DNA of 35,784 nt, taken from assembly GCA_902589095.1 (NCBI GenBank), contig CACIRR010000009.1, forward strand, positions 1-35,784. The letters run 5' to 3'. The notes beneath the pieces were generated by a model that saw nothing but the letters and a program-made list of their open reading frames with translations, did not search any database and was not told where the DNA came from. The position numbers and the translations under genes are program-made. Positions 1-12,675 of the stretch are shown piece by piece. Source of the DNA: an uncultured Alphaproteobacteria bacterium (GTDB lineage Bacteria > Pseudomonadota > Alphaproteobacteria > HIMB59 > GCA-002718135). How positions within the stretch are numbered: position 1 is the stretch's first letter; each line of letters begins with the position of its first letter.

Positions 1-291
1 TTCAACGCCTGCTGATAAATCTAGTTTCATAAGGGCGTCTACTGTTTGAGGGGTTGGATCAATTATATCTATTAGCCTATTGTGGGTTCTGATTTCAAAT
101 TGATCTCTACTTTTTTTATCAACGTGCGGTGATTTATTGACAGTAAATTTTTCAAATCTTGTTGGTAAAGGAATTGGTCCTTTGACTTTTGCACCTGTCC
201 TTTTTGCAGTATTAATGATTTCTCCCGTGCTGTTATCTAAAAGCTTATTATCAAAAGCTCTTAATCTGATGCGTATGTTTTGAGAGTCCAT
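1..291 (-). CDS. rpsJ: 30S ribosomal protein S10, 3' end cut by window
   Basis: Small-subunit ribosomal protein S10, which also serves as NusE in transcription antitermination. The reverse complement from 291 gives 97 codons opening [19 protein letters not shown], with the S10 hallmarks [15 protein letters not shown] and [16 protein letters not shown], and ends in frame at base 1 (LSAGVE). S10 is usually just over 100 residues, so only a handful of C-terminal residues are missing. The ATG (289-291) shares its A with the last base of the fusA stop (TAATG), which suggests translational coupling. It normally heads the S10 ribosomal-protein operon, which should continue beyond the left edge. Family identity is clear from sequence. 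Confidence 0.95.
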   Translation of the reverse strand, partial: MDSQNIRIRLRAFDNKLLDNSTGEIINTAKRTGAKVKGPIPLPTRFEKFTVNKSPHVDKKSRDQFEIRTHNRLIDIIDPTPQTVDALMKLDLSAGVE

Positions 292-2369
292 TATGCTAGC
301 TTTGCCTTTACTTCGTCTGCGACATTTGATGGAACTTGTTCATAATGATCAAATTGCATTGAATAGTTTGCTCTTCCTTGTGAGAGAGATCTTAAATTAT
401 TTACATAGCCAAACATATTTGCAAGTGGCACCATAGCATCAACGACATTTGCATTACCTCTGGTGGACATTTCTTGTACTTGGCCTCTTCGACTATTTAA
501 ATCTCCAATAACATCACCCATGTATTCTTCTGGTGTTACAACCTCAACTTTCATCATTGGTTCTAAAAGTACAGGACTTGCCTTTGCAATACCTTCTCTG
601 AAAGCTGCTCTTGCAGCTATTTCAAAAGCTAAAACACTAGAGTCAACATCATGATAGGCGCCATCAGTTAAGGTTGCCTTAAAATCTATACAAGGGAAAC
701 CTGCCATAACCCCCGTTTGTTGTTGAGCAATCAATCCTTTCTCAACACCAGGTATTAATTCTGTAGGAATGTTTCCACCTTTTATTTTATTTATAAACTC
801 ATATCCGCTACCAGGTTCCCCAGGCTCAAAAGTAATTTTTACTCTTGCAAATTGACCAGCACCACCTGACTGTTTCTTATGAGTATAATCAACGTCGTAA
901 GGAGCAGATATAGTTTCTCTGTAAGCTACTTGAGGTGCACCTACATTAGCTTCAACTTTAAACTCTCTTTTCATTCTATCGACAAGTATTTCCAAATGAA
1001 GCTCACCCATACCTTTGATGATTGTTTGACCACTTTCATGATCAGTAGTGACTCTAAAACTAGGATCCTCTTGAGCTAATCTTCCTAAAGCGGTTCCCAT
1101 TTTTTCATGGTCAGCTTTTGTTTTTGGCTCAACTGCAACTTCAATTACTGGATCAGGAAAATCCATTTTTTCAAGCACAATTGGTTCAGTTGAAGAACAC
1201 AGTGTTTCCCCAGTGGTTACGTCTTTCAGTCCAACTAAAGCAACAATATCACCTGCATTAGCTGTTTTAATTTCTTCTCTATTATTTGCATGCATTAATA
1301 GCATCCTACCTATGTTTTCCTTTTTGCCAGAAGTAGAGTTTAGAACAGTATCTTTAGTGTTGATAGTTCCAGAGTAAATTCTAGTAAATGTTAAGCTTCC
1401 AACAAATGGGTCTGTCATGATTTTGAATGCTAAAGCGCTAAAAGGTTCATTATCATCACATTTTCTAGTTAGTTCTTTTTGATCATCATCAACTGAAACA
1501 CCACGAACATTATCAACATCAATTGGTGAAGGCATATAATCTATAACTGCATCGAGCAAAGGTTGAACACCTTTATTTTTAAATGCAGAACCAGTCAAAA
1601 CTGGAACAAAAGATCCATTAATAGTTCCTTTACGAATACATTTTTTTAAATCATCAATAGACGGTTCATTTCCATCAAGATATGCTTCCATTATTGAATC
1701 ATCTTCCTCGACTGCTTTTTCAACTAATTTTTCCCTATACTCTTTAGATTGATCTTTTAATTCCTCTGGTATCTCTGTGACATCAAATTTAGCACCAAGA
1801 CTTTCATCATGCCATATAATTGCTTTATTAGAAACTAAGTCCACAACTCCCTTTAGATCGCTTTCAATACCAATTGGAAGCTGCAATACAAGTGGATAAG
1901 ATCCTAGCCTTTCGGTAATCATATCAACACACATAAAGAAATTTGCACCTGTTCTATCAAGCTTATTTACAAAACACATTCTAGGGACTTTATATTTATC
2001 AGCCTGACGCCATACTGTTTCTGATTGAGGCTCTACTCCTGCCACTCCATCAAATACTGCAACAGCACCATCAAGAACTTTTAATGATCTTTCGACTTCA
2101 ATAGTGAAGTCTACGTGCCCTGGAGTGTCAATGATATTAATTCTATGATCGTTCCAAAAACATGTTGTAGCAGCTGAAGTAATAGTAATTCCTCTTTCTT
2201 GCTCTTGCTCCATCCAGTCCATTGTAGCTGCCCCGTCATGAACTTCACCGATCTTGTGAGACTTTCCAGTATAATATAATATTCTTTCAGTTGTAGTTGT
2301 TTTACCAGCATCAATGTGAGCCATAATGCCTATGTTTCTATATTTTTCTAAACTATGAGTTCTAGACAT
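291..2369 (-). CDS. fusA: Translation elongation factor G
   Basis: GTPase that drives ribosomal translocation and, with RRF, ribosome recycling. The 692-residue product is full length for bacterial EF-G. Visible G motifs are AHIDAGKT (about 17-24), DTPGH (81-85) and NKLD (135-138). The switch-I element [11 protein letters not shown] and the C-terminal domain IV/V segments ([22 protein letters not shown]) are intact. The start is the ATG 3 bases after the rpsG stop. It belongs to the str operon rpsL-rpsG-fusA-rpsJ. The gene that often follows it, tuf, is absent here: rpsJ overlaps its stop by one base. Nothing suggests the specialised EF-G2 paralogue; position and intact motifs indicate the housekeeping copy. 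Confidence 0.98.
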   Translation of the reverse strand: MSRTHSLEKYRNIGIMAHIDAGKTTTTERILYYTGKSHKIGEVHDGAATMDWMEQEQERGITITSAATTCFWNDHRINIIDTPGHVDFTIEVERSLKVLDGAVAVFDGVAGVEPQSETVWRQADKYKVPRMCFVNKLDRTGANFFMCVDMITERLGSYPLVLQLPIGIESDLKGVVDLVSNKAIIWHDESLGAKFDVTEIPEELKDQSKEYREKLVEKAVEEDDSIMEAYLDGNEPSIDDLKKCIRKGTINGSFVPVLTGSAFKNKGVQPLLDAVIDYMPSPIDVDNVRGVSVDDDQKELTRKCDDNEPFSALAFKIMTDPFVGSLTFTRIYSGTINTKDTVLNSTSGKKENIGRMLLMHANNREEIKTANAGDIVALVGLKDVTTGETLCSSTEPIVLEKMDFPDPVIEVAVEPKTKADHEKMGTALGRLAQEDPSFRVTTDHESGQTIIKGMGELHLEILVDRMKREFKVEANVGAPQVAYRETISAPYDVDYTHKKQSGGAGQFARVKITFEPGEPGSGYEFINKIKGGNIPTELIPGVEKGLIAQQQTGVMAGFPCIDFKATLTDGAYHDVDSSVLAFEIAARAAFREGIAKASPVLLEPMMKVEVVTPEEYMGDVIGDLNSRRGQVQEMSTRGNANVVDAMVPLANMFGYVNNLRSLSQGRANYSMQFDHYEQVPSNVADEVKAKLA

Positions 2370-2372
2370 TTT

Positions 2373-2843
2373 TTACCACCTAAAATGAGAAAAGGCTCTA
2401 TTTGCTTCAGCCATTTTATGAGTCTCTTCTCTTTTTTTAACTGAATTGCCTTTGTTGTTAAATGCATCAAAAATTTCATTTGCAACTCTCTCACGCATTG
2501 TTTTTTCGTTTCTTTTGATTGCTGAGTCAACTATCCATTTCATTGCTAATGTTTGTGCTCTTCTTGGTCTTACTTCCATTGGAACTTGATAAGTTGCTCC
2601 ACCAACTCTTCTTGATCTTACTTCAAGACTTGGTTTAACATTATTTAGGGCCTCATGAAAAAAATCAATTGGGCTTTTGTCAGTTTTTTTTGATAAAATG
2701 TCAAATGCACCATAAACAATTTTTTCTGAAGCAGATTTTTTTCCATCTATCATTATTCTATTCATGAATTTGGTTAGTATAATATCTTTAAATTTATGAT
2801 CAGGAATAACATTTCTTTTTTCAGCAGCTCTTCTTCTAGACAT
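2373..2843 (-). CDS. rpsG: 30S ribosomal protein S7
   Basis: Primary 16S rRNA-binding protein that nucleates assembly of the 30S head. In E. coli it is also the translational repressor of the str operon; whether that holds here is not visible. The 156-residue product is normal length. It opens [10 protein letters not shown] and contains the conserved [12 protein letters not shown] and [12 protein letters not shown] core plus the C-terminal [13 protein letters not shown] typical of proteobacterial S7. It lies 2 bases after the rpsL stop and 3 bases before fusA, so the three are surely co-transcribed. Confidence 0.97.
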   Translation of the reverse strand: MSRRRAAEKRNVIPDHKFKDIILTKFMNRIMIDGKKSASEKIVYGAFDILSKKTDKSPIDFFHEALNNVKPSLEVRSRRVGGATYQVPMEVRPRRAQTLAMKWIVDSAIKRNEKTMRERVANEIFDAFNNKGNSVKKREETHKMAEANRAFSHFRW

Positions 2844-2845
2844 AA

Positions 2846-3217
2846 TTATTTAGGTTTTTTGGCGCCGTATAACGAGCGTCTTTGTTTGCGTGCACTTACA
2901 CCTTGGGTGTCAAGAGTTCCTCTTAAAATATGATACCTTACACCAGGAAGGTCTTTTACTCTCCCTCCTCTAAGTAATACAACTGAATGCTCTTGAAGAT
3001 TGTGACCTTCACCAGGTATATATGCAGATACCTCTTGACCGTTGGTAAGCTTTACCCTAGCCACTTTTCGAAGAGCAGAATTAGGTTTTTTTGGAGTTGT
3101 TGTGTACACTCTTGTGCATACACCTCTTTTTTGAGGACAGGCAGATAGAGCTGGAACCTTGTTCCTTTTTTTTTGAACTTTTCTACCTTTTCTAACTAGT
3201 TGATTTATAGTCGGCAT
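2846..3217 (-). CDS. rpsL: 30S ribosomal protein S12
   Basis: Decoding-centre protein of the 30S subunit and classical site of streptomycin-resistance changes. The 123-residue product has the invariant [12 protein letters not shown] and [13 protein letters not shown] loops. Residues K43, K88 and D89 match the streptomycin-sensitive wild type. It is first in the str operon. An AGGG ribosome-binding sequence lies about 8 bases before the ATG, and a good promoter candidate is in the 103-base gap after rpoC. S12 identity is certain. Confidence 0.98.
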   Translation of the reverse strand: MPTINQLVRKGRKVQKKRNKVPALSACPQKRGVCTRVYTTTPKKPNSALRKVARVKLTNGQEVSAYIPGEGHNLQEHSVVLLRGGRVKDLPGVRYHILRGTLDTQGVSARKQRRSLYGAKKPK

Positions 3218-3277
3218 ATTTTTCCCTGTTAAGCGTTTGGAATTAATTTTCCACTACCATTAACAAAAAGTAGCAGG

Positions 3278-3306
3278 TCTTTATTAATTGAATACGATAA
3301 AGTCAA
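3278..3306 (-). promoter_or_regulatory. Probable sigma-70 promoter for the str operon
   Basis: In the rpoC-rpsL gap the minus strand reads TTGACT (3301-3306), a 17-base spacer, then TAAAGA (3278-3283). The -35 differs from consensus in one position, the spacing is ideal, and the -10 is weaker. It would start transcription about 55 bases before rpsL. Some readthrough from rpoC is still likely because no clear intrinsic terminator is visible in the gap. Confidence 0.5.
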
Positions 3307-3320
3307 GAAATATATGCAAA

Positions 3321-6300
3321 TTATGAAGAAATTTCGCTATTTTCTCTCATACTATTTCTTTGTTCTAATATCTCTTGATCTTTAATCTTAGCTAATTTTT
3401 CATATTCAGTTGTCATTTTACCCGTACCAGCAGGAATTAAACGACCAACGATGACGTTTTCCTTGAGGCCATTTAATTTATCAATTTTACCTAAAGTTGC
3501 AGCATCAGTCAGAACTTTAGTTGTCTCTTGGAATGAGGCAGCTGAGATAAATGAAGAAGTTTGTAAGCTAGCTTTAGTTATACCTAATAAAACAGGTTCG
3601 GCAATAACAGGTTTTTTACCTTTAGAGACAAGGGTTTTATTTATTTTTAATAAATCTCTTTTTTGAATTTGCTCTCCAACTATTAGAGATGAATCTCCTG
3701 GATCTTTGATAAGAACTTTTTGCAACATTTGTCTAGCAATTGTCTCAATATGTTTATCATTTATAAAAACACCTTGCAGTTTATATACAGCTTGAACCTC
3801 TTTAACTAAGTACCTGGCCAGTTCTTCAACACCAAGTATACGTAATATGTCATGAGGTACTGGTGTCCCCTCAACTAGTATATCACCTTTTTTTACGAAA
3901 TCGCCTTCTTGAACATTTAAATACTTAGCTCTAGGTATTAATAATTCAAACGTATTTTCACCATCAACACTCGATATAACTAACCTTCTTTTATTTTTAT
4001 AGTCTTTACCAAAAGATATTTGTCCATCAATCTCACACATAATTGCTGGATCCTTAGGTTTTCTTGCTTCGAACAATTCTGCAACTCTTGGAAGTCCTCC
4101 AGTGATATCTTTAGTTTTAGATGACTCTTTTGGTATTCTTGCAAGAACTTGTCCAGCAGATACTTCTTGACCATCTTCAACACTAAGGATTGAGTCAATC
4201 GACATTGGATAATTAATTATGTTTTCACTTTCAGTGTTTTCTTCATCAAGAGAATTATTAATATTTATAGCAGGTTTAAAATTTTTAGATTTAGGATTCT
4301 GACTCCAATCAATTACTATTTTACTTGAAATTCCTGTAGTATCATCAATTGACTCCCTAAAAGAAATACCTTGTTGAAGATCAACGTATTTTATAAAACC
4401 ATCTTTTTCAGCAATTATAGGAAGAGTATAAGGATCCCACTCAGCCAAAAGATCATTAATGTTAACCTTTTGATCTTCTTCAACTAATAATTTTGAACCG
4501 AAAGGAACATTAAATGAAAATTTTTCTTCACCATCAGCTATTATTTTTATTTTTGCATTTCTACTTAATATGATTTTGTTTTTAATTTTATCGACAATTA
4601 ATCTTATATTTTCAAACTTTACAATACCTTGAATAGGTGAAACCGCATTTGATTGCTCTACAGAAGAGCTTGCAGCACCTCCTATATGGAAAGTTCTCAT
4701 TGTTAATTGAGTTCCTGGCTCACCGATTGATTGAGCAGCAATTATTCCAACTGCTTCTCCCATATTAACTTCAGTTCCTCTAGCTAAATCTCTTCCATAA
4801 CATTTTGCACATATTCCATCTTCAGTTTCACATGTAAGAACAGATCTGATTTTCATTGATCTAATTCCTATATTTTTTATTTCATCAAGATGTTTTTCTT
4901 CAATAATATCTCCAGCATTAATTAAAATATTATTTTTTAAGTCCAAGATATCATTTGCAGGTGTTCGTCCCAAAATTCTCTCAGATAATGGAGATGTAAT
5001 ATTTCCAGACTCAACTATTTCTTCAACCATTACACCTTTTTCTGTTTTACAATCTAATTCTCTAATAACTGCGTCTTGAGCAACATCAACTAATCTTCTG
5101 GTCAAGTATCCACTACTGGCTGTTTTTAAAGCTGTATCTGCAAGTCCCTTTCTTGCTCCATGGGTTGACGTAAAATATTCTAAAACAGATAAGCCTTCCT
5201 TAAAGTTAGATTTTATTGGATTTTCAATGATTTCTCCAGATGGTTTTGCCATTAAACCTCTCATACCAGCTAACTGTTTTAATTGCGCAGCAGAACCTCG
5301 CGCACCTGAGTGAGCCATCATATAAACTGAATTAATTGGTTTATCATCGGCTGGGTTTGAAATAACATCAAGCATTTTATCAGCAACTTTATTTGTGCAC
5401 TCTGACCATGCATCAACTACTTTATTGTATTTTTCTCCTTGTGTAATCAGTCCATCCTGGTATTGATTTTCATATTCTTTAACCTTTGATTGTGTCTCAT
5501 CGAGCAATTTTTGTTTTTCTTCTGGAATGATAAGATCATCTTTTCCAAATGAGATGCCTGCTATAGCAGCATACTTAAATCCTATTTGCATTATACTATC
5601 TGCAAAAAGAACAGTCTCTTTTTGACCACAAAATCTGTAAACAGTATCAATTAAGTTACTAACCTCTTTTTTAGTAAGAACTTTATTGATTAGACTAAAA
5701 TTTATTTTTTCATTTTTGGGAAGAGAGTCAGCTAACAGCATCCTTCCAGCAGTTGTTTCAACTTTTAAATATGACCCATCAATGTTTTTAATCCTTACAT
5801 TAATTTTTGTATGCAAAGTTATGTCTTTTGATTCAATTGCTTTTAATATTTCATTTATATCAACAAAATTTCTGCCTTCACCTTTTTGATTGTTACGAAT
5901 GATTGATAAATAATATATTCCTAAAACAATATCTTGAGATGGCACAATTATTGGTTTTCCACTAGATGGAGAAAGTATATTGTTTGTACTCATCATAAGC
6001 ACTCTAGCTTCAAGCTGAGCTTCAAGACTCAAGGGGACATGCACTGCCATTTGATCTCCATCAAAATCAGCATTAAACGCTGTACATACTAATGGATGCA
6101 ACTGTATAGATTTACCTTCGATTAAAACAGGTTCAAAAGCTTGTATACCTAATCTATGCAAGGTTGGAGCTCTATTAAGAAGAACTGGGTGCTCTCTTAT
6201 AACTTCTTCTAATATATCCCAAACTCTTGAGTCTTCTTTTTCAACAAGTTTTTTTGCTGCTTTTATTGTGTTTGCCCAGCCATAAACATCTAATTTATGA

Positions 6301-7451
6301 AAAATAAACGGCTTAAATAATTCTAATGCCATTTTTTTTGGAATTCCACACTGATGTAATTTCAGATTTGGTCCTACAACAATTACTGATCTGCCTGAAT
6401 AATCTACTCTTTTACCTAATAAGTTTTGTCTGAATCTTCCCTGCTTTCCCTTCAGCATATCAGATAGAGATTTAAGTGGACGCTTGTTGGTTGAAGTTAT
6501 TACTCTACCTCTTCTGCCATTATCAAATAATGCATCAACAGACTCTTGAAGCATTCTTTTTTCGTTTCTAATAATTATGTCTGGAGCTCTTAAATCAATT
6601 AGCCTTTTTAATCTATTATTTCTGTTAATTACTCTTCGATAAAGATCATTTAAATCACTCGTAGCAAATCTCCCACCATCTAATGGTACAAGAGGTCTAA
6701 GTTCAGGAGGAATAACAGGTAAAACTTTTAATATCATCCATTCTGGTTTATTTTTTGACAATATAAATGACTCAAGCAATTTTAATCTTTTTGTAAGTTT
6801 GGTTTTTTTCAACTCCGACTTAGTTTCCAGGAGATCATTTTTAGTTTGATTAAAATCTGCTTCAAGATCAATGTTCAATAGCATTTGCTCTATAGCTTCA
6901 GCTCCTATAGCTGCACTGAATGAGTCTTCACCATATTCATCTTGGTAGTCAATATATTGATCTTCTGAAATTACATCTCCTTTTTTTAAATCAGTCAACC
7001 CTGGTTCAACAACAATGAACTGTTCAAAATAAAGTACTTTTTCTAAATTTTTAATTGTCATATCTAACAAAGTAGCTATTCTACTTGGAAGAGATTTCAT
7101 AAACCATATGTGTGACACAGGCGCAGCAAGCTCTATATGCCCCATTCTATCACGTCTAACTTTTGATAAGGTAACTTCTACGCCACATTTTTCGCAAATT
7201 ATACCCCTGAATTTCATTCTTTTATATTTTCCACAAAGACATTCGTAATCCTTTACTGGTCCAAATATTCTAGAACAAAACAACCCATCCTTTTCAGGTT
7301 TAAATGTCCTATAATTAATTGTTTCTGGTTTTTTTATTTCACCAAATGACCATGATCTTATGTCATCTGCGCTCGCTATAGAAATTTTGAGACTGTTAAA
7401 ATTTTGGACACCTAAATTTTGGCTAAAAATATTCATTAATTCTTTATTCAT
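3321..7451 (-). CDS. rpoC: RNA polymerase beta' subunit
   Basis: Catalytic subunit of RNA polymerase. The 1376-residue product is close to the usual alphaproteobacterial length. The N-terminal zinc site is C71, C73, C86 and C89. The active-site Mg loop NADFDGD is at 460-466, and the second zinc cluster is in the [13 protein letters not shown] region. The trigger-loop region ([21 protein letters not shown]) is intact. The ATG lies inside the end of rpoB (8-base overlap), typical of translational coupling that keeps beta and beta' balanced. No insertion or frameshift is seen. Confidence 0.99.
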   Translation of the reverse strand: MNKELMNIFSQNLGVQNFNSLKISIASADDIRSWSFGEIKKPETINYRTFKPEKDGLFCSRIFGPVKDYECLCGKYKRMKFRGIICEKCGVEVTLSKVRRDRMGHIELAAPVSHIWFMKSLPSRIATLLDMTIKNLEKVLYFEQFIVVEPGLTDLKKGDVISEDQYIDYQDEYGEDSFSAAIGAEAIEQMLLNIDLEADFNQTKNDLLETKSELKKTKLTKRLKLLESFILSKNKPEWMILKVLPVIPPELRPLVPLDGGRFATSDLNDLYRRVINRNNRLKRLIDLRAPDIIIRNEKRMLQESVDALFDNGRRGRVITSTNKRPLKSLSDMLKGKQGRFRQNLLGKRVDYSGRSVIVVGPNLKLHQCGIPKKMALELFKPFIFHKLDVYGWANTIKAAKKLVEKEDSRVWDILEEVIREHPVLLNRAPTLHRLGIQAFEPVLIEGKSIQLHPLVCTAFNADFDGDQMAVHVPLSLEAQLEARVLMMSTNNILSPSSGKPIIVPSQDIVLGIYYLSIIRNNQKGEGRNFVDINEILKAIESKDITLHTKINVRIKNIDGSYLKVETTAGRMLLADSLPKNEKINFSLINKVLTKKEVSNLIDTVYRFCGQKETVLFADSIMQIGFKYAAIAGISFGKDDLIIPEEKQKLLDETQSKVKEYENQYQDGLITQGEKYNKVVDAWSECTNKVADKMLDVISNPADDKPINSVYMMAHSGARGSAAQLKQLAGMRGLMAKPSGEIIENPIKSNFKEGLSVLEYFTSTHGARKGLADTALKTASSGYLTRRLVDVAQDAVIRELDCKTEKGVMVEEIVESGNITSPLSERILGRTPANDILDLKNNILINAGDIIEEKHLDEIKNIGIRSMKIRSVLTCETEDGICAKCYGRDLARGTEVNMGEAVGIIAAQSIGEPGTQLTMRTFHIGGAASSSVEQSNAVSPIQGIVKFENIRLIVDKIKNKIILSRNAKIKIIADGEEKFSFNVPFGSKLLVEEDQKVNINDLLAEWDPYTLPIIAEKDGFIKYVDLQQGISFRESIDDTTGISSKIVIDWSQNPKSKNFKPAININNSLDEENTESENIINYPMSIDSILSVEDGQEVSAGQVLARIPKESSKTKDITGGLPRVAELFEARKPKDPAIMCEIDGQISFGKDYKNKRRLVISSVDGENTFELLIPRAKYLNVQEGDFVKKGDILVEGTPVPHDILRILGVEELARYLVKEVQAVYKLQGVFINDKHIETIARQMLQKVLIKDPGDSSLIVGEQIQKRDLLKINKTLVSKGKKPVIAEPVLLGITKASLQTSSFISAASFQETTKVLTDAATLGKIDKLNGLKENVIVGRLIPAGTGKMTTEYEKLAKIKDQEILEQRNSMRENSEISS

Positions 7452-10400
7452 TGTCTGTCACCATGGATTCTATTTTATTTAATTCTTCAGAATTACTATC
7501 TTTAAATTCTAGATTTAAACCTAAGGATCTTAATTCTTTAACCATAACATTAAATGACTCTGGTGTGCCAGACTCAAAATTGTTATCACCTTTAACGATT
7601 GACTCATATACTTTTGTTCTGCCCGCAACATCATCAGATTTAATAGTAAGAATTTCTTGCAAAGTATAGGCTGCACCATATGCTTCTAAAGCCCAAACTT
7701 CCATTTCTCCAAATCTTTGACCTCCAAATTGTGCTTTACCTCCAAGAGGTTGTTGTGTAACAAGGCTATATGGTCCAATAGACCTAGCATGAATTTTTTC
7801 ATCAACCAAATGATGGAGCTTAAGCATATAAACATAACCTACAGTCACTGGTCTTTCAAATTTTTCCCCTGTTATTCCATCATAAAGAGTTTCTTGGCCT
7901 GAAGTAGATACTCCTGATTGCTCAAGCAGCAAAGTAATATCTTTTTCCTTTGCACCATCAAAAACAGGAGTTGCAAATGGAACTCCCTCTTTTAGATTTT
8001 CAGCTAATTCTAATAACTGATCATCATTCATTTCATTAATCTTATCTTTGTGATTGACTTGTTCATAAATCTGAAGAAGTTTATTTTTAAGGTCATTGGT
8101 ATGACCTTCAGTCTTCATTTTTGTAATCATTTCAGACACTTGCCTACCAAGTGAAGCAGATGCCCAACCTAGATGCGTTTCTAAAATTTGACCAATATTC
8201 ATTCTGCTAGGAACTCCCAATGGATTTAATACAATATCGACGGATCTTCCATCTTCAAGATAAGGCATATCTTCAACAGGACAAATCTTTGAGATAACAC
8301 CTTTATTACCATGCCTTCCAGCCATCTTATCACCTGGTTGAAGTTTTCTTTTAACTGCAATAAAAACTTTAATGAGTTTCAAAACACCCGGTAAAAGCTC
8401 ATCACCACTTTGTATTTTGTCAATTTTGTTTTCAAACTTTTGATTTATGTTTCCTAATTGATTTTCATAATTTTTTATCAATGACTCAATTTGTGAAGTT
8501 GTTTTTTCCTCTTGAATATTTATTTTTATTAAGTCGTTAACACTTAACTCATCAAGCTGATCAAATGAAAGTTTTGTATTTTTATCAAAACCATTTAAGC
8601 CAGATAAGTAGGTTTTTCCTATAAAAATTTCCTTGAGGTGATTGCCAAAACTTTTACTCAATATTTCTAACTCATCTTCTTTATCTCTTGCAATCATTTC
8701 TATTTGAGAATTTTCTATACTTATGGCTCTTTCGTCTTTTTCAATTCCTCTTCTTGAAAAAACTCTTATTTCAACAACAGTTCCTTTTACGCCGGGCGGT
8801 ACTCGAAGGCTCGTGTCTTTAACATCTGCTGCTTTTTCACCAAAAATAGCTCTTAAAAGCTTTTCTTCAGGAGTCATTGGCGATTCTCCCTTAGGAGTAA
8901 CTTTTCCAACAAGTATATCTCCAGAGGTTACTTCTGCGCCAACATAAACTATCCCAGTTTCATCAAGATTAATTAGCATTTCCTCACTTGCATTAGGAAT
9001 ATCTCTTGTAATATCTTCTGGGCCTAGTTTAGTATCTCTAGCCATTACTTCGAACTCTTCAACATGAATTGAAGTAAACACATCATCTTGTACAACTTTT
9101 TCTGATATTAAAATTGAGTCTTCAAAATTGTAACCATTCCAAGGCATAAATGCAACTAATACATTTCTACCTAAAGCTAGTTCTCCCAAGTCTGTAGCTG
9201 GTCCATCAGCAATTACTTGATTTTTCGCAACTTTATCACCAACGCTCACCAAGGGTCTTTGGTTTATGCACGTATTTTGATTAGATCTTTGAAATTTTAG
9301 CAGATTATAAATATCTATTTTGTTCAGGGAAGTATCTTTTTTATCCGTTACCCTAATTACTATTCTATTGGCGTCAAGTTGATCAACGATACCATCTCTC
9401 TTGGCAACAACTGTTGAACCACTATCTTTTGCTACAGTGTATTCCATTCCTGTACCAACTAATGGGGCTTTTGGTTTAATTAATGGCACAGCTTGTCTCA
9501 TCATGTTTGATCCCATTAGAGCTCTGTTAGCATCATCATTTTCTAAGAAGGGGATTAAAGAGGAAGCAACAGAAACTAATTGTTGGGGAGAGACATCCAT
9601 TAAATCAATTGAAGCAACAGGAGCATTAATAAATTCTCCATTTTTTCTACAGCTTACTATTTCACTTAAGAATGTTCCTTTATTATCTAATTCTGAATTG
9701 GCTTGGGCAATTACAAAATCTTCTTCATTGATAGCGCTTAAATAAATTACTTTTTCAGTTACCTTGCCATTATCCACAATTCTATATGGTGTTTCAATGA
9801 ATCCATAATTATTAATTCTTGAGTAAGATGCAAGACTGTTAATTAATCCAATATTTGCTCCTTCAGGTGTTTCAATTGGACATATTCTTCCATAGTGGGT
9901 TTGATGAACATCTCTCACTTCAAAACCAGCTCTTTCCCTGTTCAAACCACCTGGTCCTAAAGCTGAAACTCTTCTCTTGTGTGTAATCTCACTCAATGGG
10001 TTAGTTTGATCCATAAATTGACTTAGTTGACTAGTACCAAAAAATTCTTTTATTGAAGCTGCAACGGGTTTAGCGTTAATTATGTCTTGAGGCATAATAT
10101 TATCAACTTCAAGTGAACTTAAACGCTCTTTAATGGCTCTGTCCATTTTTAATAAACCTACACGATACTGGTTTTCAAGGAGCTCACCTACAGACCTAAC
10201 TCTTCTATTTGCAAGATGATCAATATCATCTATCTCTCCTTTTCCATCAATGAGGTTGTGCATATGTTTAACAACATCAATGATGTCTGTTTTATCAAGA
10301 GTTCGCTGTGCAATATCAGTACTTTTTTTAAACTTTGAATTTATTTTTAACCTTCCGACAGATGATAGATCATATCTGTCTTTGTTGAAAAATAAATTAT

Positions 10401-11655
10401 TAAATAAAAGCTCAGCAGTTTCAATTGTTGGTGGCTCACCTGGTCTCAGAATTTTAAATATTTCAAATAAAGCCTCTTCTCTAGACCTAGCTTTGTCTAA
10501 CTGCAATGAACTTCTTAAATATGAACCAATTTCAATGTTATCAATTTTTAGTATATCAATTTTTTTTGAGTTGTTGTTTTCTAAGAAACTCAAAAAATCC
10601 TCATCAATTTCAAATCCAGCTTCATAATAAATTTTACCTGACTTTTCATCTATAATGTCGGAGGCAATAAACATACCTATAAGTGAATTGCTATCTATAC
10701 AAAAATTTTGACCTACTTTATTCTCTAATTCTCTTATATGCTTTTGATTGACTTTAGTGCCCTTTGAAACAAGTATTTTTCCATTTTTTTCGTTTAATAA
10801 ATCATAGTTTAAAATTTTTCCTTTATAAAAAGACGGTTTAATTTTGAATTTCCATCCATATTGATCTTTTTTTAGTTGAATATTCTCATAAAACGTTGCA
10901 AGAATTTCTTCAGAAGTCATTCCAAGTATTTTTTTTGGATCGGGATCAATTTTATTTTTCTCGCACTCATTCAAATAATTTTCAGATCTTGAGCTCAAAA
11001 GACATTTAAGTAATGTAGATACTGGGAATTTTCTTTTTCTATCAATTCTTGCATGAATATTATTTTTTGCGTCGTGTTCAAAGTCAAGCCATGAGCCTCT
11101 GTATGGGATTATTCTGGCATTAAACAAATACTTTCCACTGGTATGAGTTTTGCCATAATCATGATCAAAAAATATTCCAGGTGATCGGTGCATTTGACTA
11201 ACTACAACTCTTTCAGTTCCATTTACAACAAATGTGGCATCTTTTGTCATAAGTGGAATGTCTCCCATATATACCTCTTGCTCTTTTATATCTCGTACAG
11301 ATTTAGTGCCTGCAATTTCATCAATATCCCATATTATTAATCTAAAATTAACTAATAAAGGCGCACCATAGGTCATTCCTCTTTGTGAGCATTCGTCGAC
11401 ATCATATTTTGGAATTCCTATATCAAAACTAACATAATCAACTGTAGCTCTTTCTGTATAATCATTGATTGGAAATACAGATTTAAAAATAGCATGTAGA
11501 CCAGTATCTTCTTTTTTTTCAGGATCGACTTTTAATTGCAAAAAATTGTCATATGATCTTTTTTGAACCTCAACTAAATTTGGAAGTGATGTAACTAGTG
11601 GAATTTTACCAAAAGATTTTCTAATTTTTTTTGAATTAATATAGTCTAGACTCAT
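7444..11655 (-). CDS. rpoB: RNA polymerase beta subunit
   Basis: Forms half of the polymerase active-site cleft and is the target of rifampicin. The 1403-residue product includes the usual beta lobes. The rifampicin-pocket cluster ([18 protein letters not shown], then [13 protein letters not shown]) carries the residues normally seen in sensitive strains. The [13 protein letters not shown] and [28 protein letters not shown] blocks near the C-terminus are intact. The start ATG (11653-11655) follows a GGG-containing ribosome-binding sequence. Upstream, between rplL and rpoB, is an attenuator-like hairpin. Confidence 0.99.
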   Translation of the reverse strand: MSLDYINSKKIRKSFGKIPLVTSLPNLVEVQKRSYDNFLQLKVDPEKKEDTGLHAIFKSVFPINDYTERATVDYVSFDIGIPKYDVDECSQRGMTYGAPLLVNFRLIIWDIDEIAGTKSVRDIKEQEVYMGDIPLMTKDATFVVNGTERVVVSQMHRSPGIFFDHDYGKTHTSGKYLFNARIIPYRGSWLDFEHDAKNNIHARIDRKRKFPVSTLLKCLLSSRSENYLNECEKNKIDPDPKKILGMTSEEILATFYENIQLKKDQYGWKFKIKPSFYKGKILNYDLLNEKNGKILVSKGTKVNQKHIRELENKVGQNFCIDSNSLIGMFIASDIIDEKSGKIYYEAGFEIDEDFLSFLENNNSKKIDILKIDNIEIGSYLRSSLQLDKARSREEALFEIFKILRPGEPPTIETAELLFNNLFFNKDRYDLSSVGRLKINSKFKKSTDIAQRTLDKTDIIDVVKHMHNLIDGKGEIDDIDHLANRRVRSVGELLENQYRVGLLKMDRAIKERLSSLEVDNIMPQDIINAKPVAASIKEFFGTSQLSQFMDQTNPLSEITHKRRVSALGPGGLNRERAGFEVRDVHQTHYGRICPIETPEGANIGLINSLASYSRINNYGFIETPYRIVDNGKVTEKVIYLSAINEEDFVIAQANSELDNKGTFLSEIVSCRKNGEFINAPVASIDLMDVSPQQLVSVASSLIPFLENDDANRALMGSNMMRQAVPLIKPKAPLVGTGMEYTVAKDSGSTVVAKRDGIVDQLDANRIVIRVTDKKDTSLNKIDIYNLLKFQRSNQNTCINQRPLVSVGDKVAKNQVIADGPATDLGELALGRNVLVAFMPWNGYNFEDSILISEKVVQDDVFTSIHVEEFEVMARDTKLGPEDITRDIPNASEEMLINLDETGIVYVGAEVTSGDILVGKVTPKGESPMTPEEKLLRAIFGEKAADVKDTSLRVPPGVKGTVVEIRVFSRRGIEKDERAISIENSQIEMIARDKEDELEILSKSFGNHLKEIFIGKTYLSGLNGFDKNTKLSFDQLDELSVNDLIKINIQEEKTTSQIESLIKNYENQLGNINQKFENKIDKIQSGDELLPGVLKLIKVFIAVKRKLQPGDKMAGRHGNKGVISKICPVEDMPYLEDGRSVDIVLNPLGVPSRMNIGQILETHLGWASASLGRQVSEMITKMKTEGHTNDLKNKLLQIYEQVNHKDKINEMNDDQLLELAENLKEGVPFATPVFDGAKEKDITLLLEQSGVSTSGQETLYDGITGEKFERPVTVGYVYMLKLHHLVDEKIHARSIGPYSLVTQQPLGGKAQFGGQRFGEMEVWALEAYGAAYTLQEILTIKSDDVAGRTKVYESIVKGDNNFESGTPESFNVMVKELRSLGLNLEFKDSNSEELNKIESMVTDNE

Positions 11656-11664
11656 GCATGTACC

Positions 11665-11708
11665 CTTTTTTAAAAAAGTTAATTAAGACCCCCAATAATG
11701 GAGGTCTT
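11665..11708 (-). terminator. rplL-rpoB attenuator-like hairpin
   Basis: Read on the minus strand, AAGACCTCC (11700-11708) pairs with GGGGGTCTT (11685-11693) around a six-base loop, nine pairs with one U-G wobble. It is followed after seven bases by a T run (11672-11677). The form is that of a weak or partial intrinsic terminator. In well-studied beta operons an attenuator at this place lowers rpoBC transcription relative to the ribosomal-protein genes, and the same role is inferred here. Confidence 0.6.
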
Positions 11709-11716
11709 AAAATAAA

Positions 11717-12094
11717 TTATTTTAACTCTACTTTTGCTCCAGCAGCTTCAAGAGCTTTTTTCATCTCTTCTGCTTCAGCTTTAGCAACACCCTGCTTAAG
11801 TGGTTTTGGTGCTCCTTCAACTAAATCTTTAGCTTCTTTGAGACCAAGAGCAGTAATTGTTCTAACTTCCTTGATTACTGCAATTTTATTCGATCCAGCT
11901 TCAGCAAGAACAACATCAAATTCAGATTTTTCTTCTGCTGCTGCCTCACCTCCTCCAGCTCCTGGAGCAGCGGCAACTGCTACGGGTGCTGCAGCTGATA
12001 CACCCCATTTTTCTTCAAGCAACTTGCTTAATTCTGCTGCTTCAAGGACTGTTAGTGACGATAAATCATCTACAATTTTATTTAAATCAGCCAT
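11717..12094 (-). CDS. rplL: 50S ribosomal protein L7/L12
   Basis: Stalk protein that recruits translation GTPases to the ribosome, present in several copies per ribosome. The 125-residue product has an N-terminal dimerisation domain that binds L10, then an Ala/Gly-rich hinge ([18 protein letters not shown]). The C-terminal domain carries the GTPase-contact segment ([20 protein letters not shown]). It follows rplJ by 18 bases and precedes the attenuator-like hairpin before rpoB. An antisense frame of similar length exists only because of the Ala-rich coding bias. Confidence 0.98.
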   Translation of the reverse strand: MADLNKIVDDLSSLTVLEAAELSKLLEEKWGVSAAAPVAVAAAPGAGGGEAAAEEKSEFDVVLAEAGSNKIAVIKEVRTITALGLKEAKDLVEGAPKPLKQGVAKAEAEEMKKALEAAGAKVELK

Positions 12095-12112
12095 TTTTAT
12101 CTCCTCTTAAAC

Positions 12113-12634
12113 CTAGTTAGACTCTTCAAGTTTCTTACTTTGAGCACTCATCATTCTCGCCATTTTACCTGCAGGCTCTTTTACAATTGATGCAATTTTT
12201 TGAGCTGGTGCAGATAAAAGTCCAACAATCTTACCTCTTAATTCATCCATCGATGGCAAAGTTGCAAGAAAATTGATTTTTGTATTATCTATTTTCTCAC
12301 CATCAAAGCCTCCACCAATTATTTTGAAATTCTCAAATTTCTTTTCAAAATTGACAGCAACTTTTGCTGGAGCTACTGGATCGTCTGAATATGCAATTGC
12401 AGTAGGGCCAGTAAATAAATCAGCAATATTTTTGAACTGAGTGTCTTCTAAAGCAAGTTTAGTGAGTCTGTTCTTTGTTACCTTAAATTTTGCACCATTA
12501 TCCCTCATATCTTTTCTTAACTGTTCAGCTTCATCAACAGTAATACCAGAATAATGAGCAACAATAACTGAAGAAGAAGAATTTAATTCCTCTTTAAGTT
12601 TTTCTACAAAATCTTTTTTTTCAGAACGGTTCAC
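12113..12634 (-). CDS. rplJ: 50S ribosomal protein L10
   Basis: Base of the L7/L12 stalk. It binds 23S rRNA next to L11 and anchors L7/L12 dimers through its C-terminal helix. The 173-residue product starts MNRSEKKDFVEKLKEELN and has the family core SSVIVAHYSGITVDEAEQLRKDMR, and the C-terminal half matches the L12-binding helix region. It is preceded by a 186-base untranslated region with the recognisable L10 leader RNA. Autogenous control by the L10-L12 complex is therefore expected. Confidence 0.97.
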   Translation of the reverse strand: MNRSEKKDFVEKLKEELNSSSSVIVAHYSGITVDEAEQLRKDMRDNGAKFKVTKNRLTKLALEDTQFKNIADLFTGPTAIAYSDDPVAPAKVAVNFEKKFENFKIIGGGFDGEKIDNTKINFLATLPSMDELRGKIVGLLSAPAQKIASIVKEPAGKMARMMSAQSKKLEESN

Positions 12635-12675
12635 TTTTACCTCGGTTTATTATTTAGGTTTAACCCTAAAATTAG

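Noticed and set aside
9401-9745. Plus-strand 114-codon frame within rpoB
   Set aside because: Shadow of the conserved rpoB core; no independent evidence of coding.
10250-10627. Plus-strand 125-codon frame within rpoB
   Set aside because: Entirely antisense to conserved beta-subunit sequence, with no ribosome-binding site or recognisable domain.
11658-12110. Plus-strand 150-codon open frame opposite rplL
   Set aside because: It is antisense to the Ala-rich L7/L12 gene, whose codon pattern removes stops on the other strand; the predicted product is low-complexity Ser/Ala/Pro.
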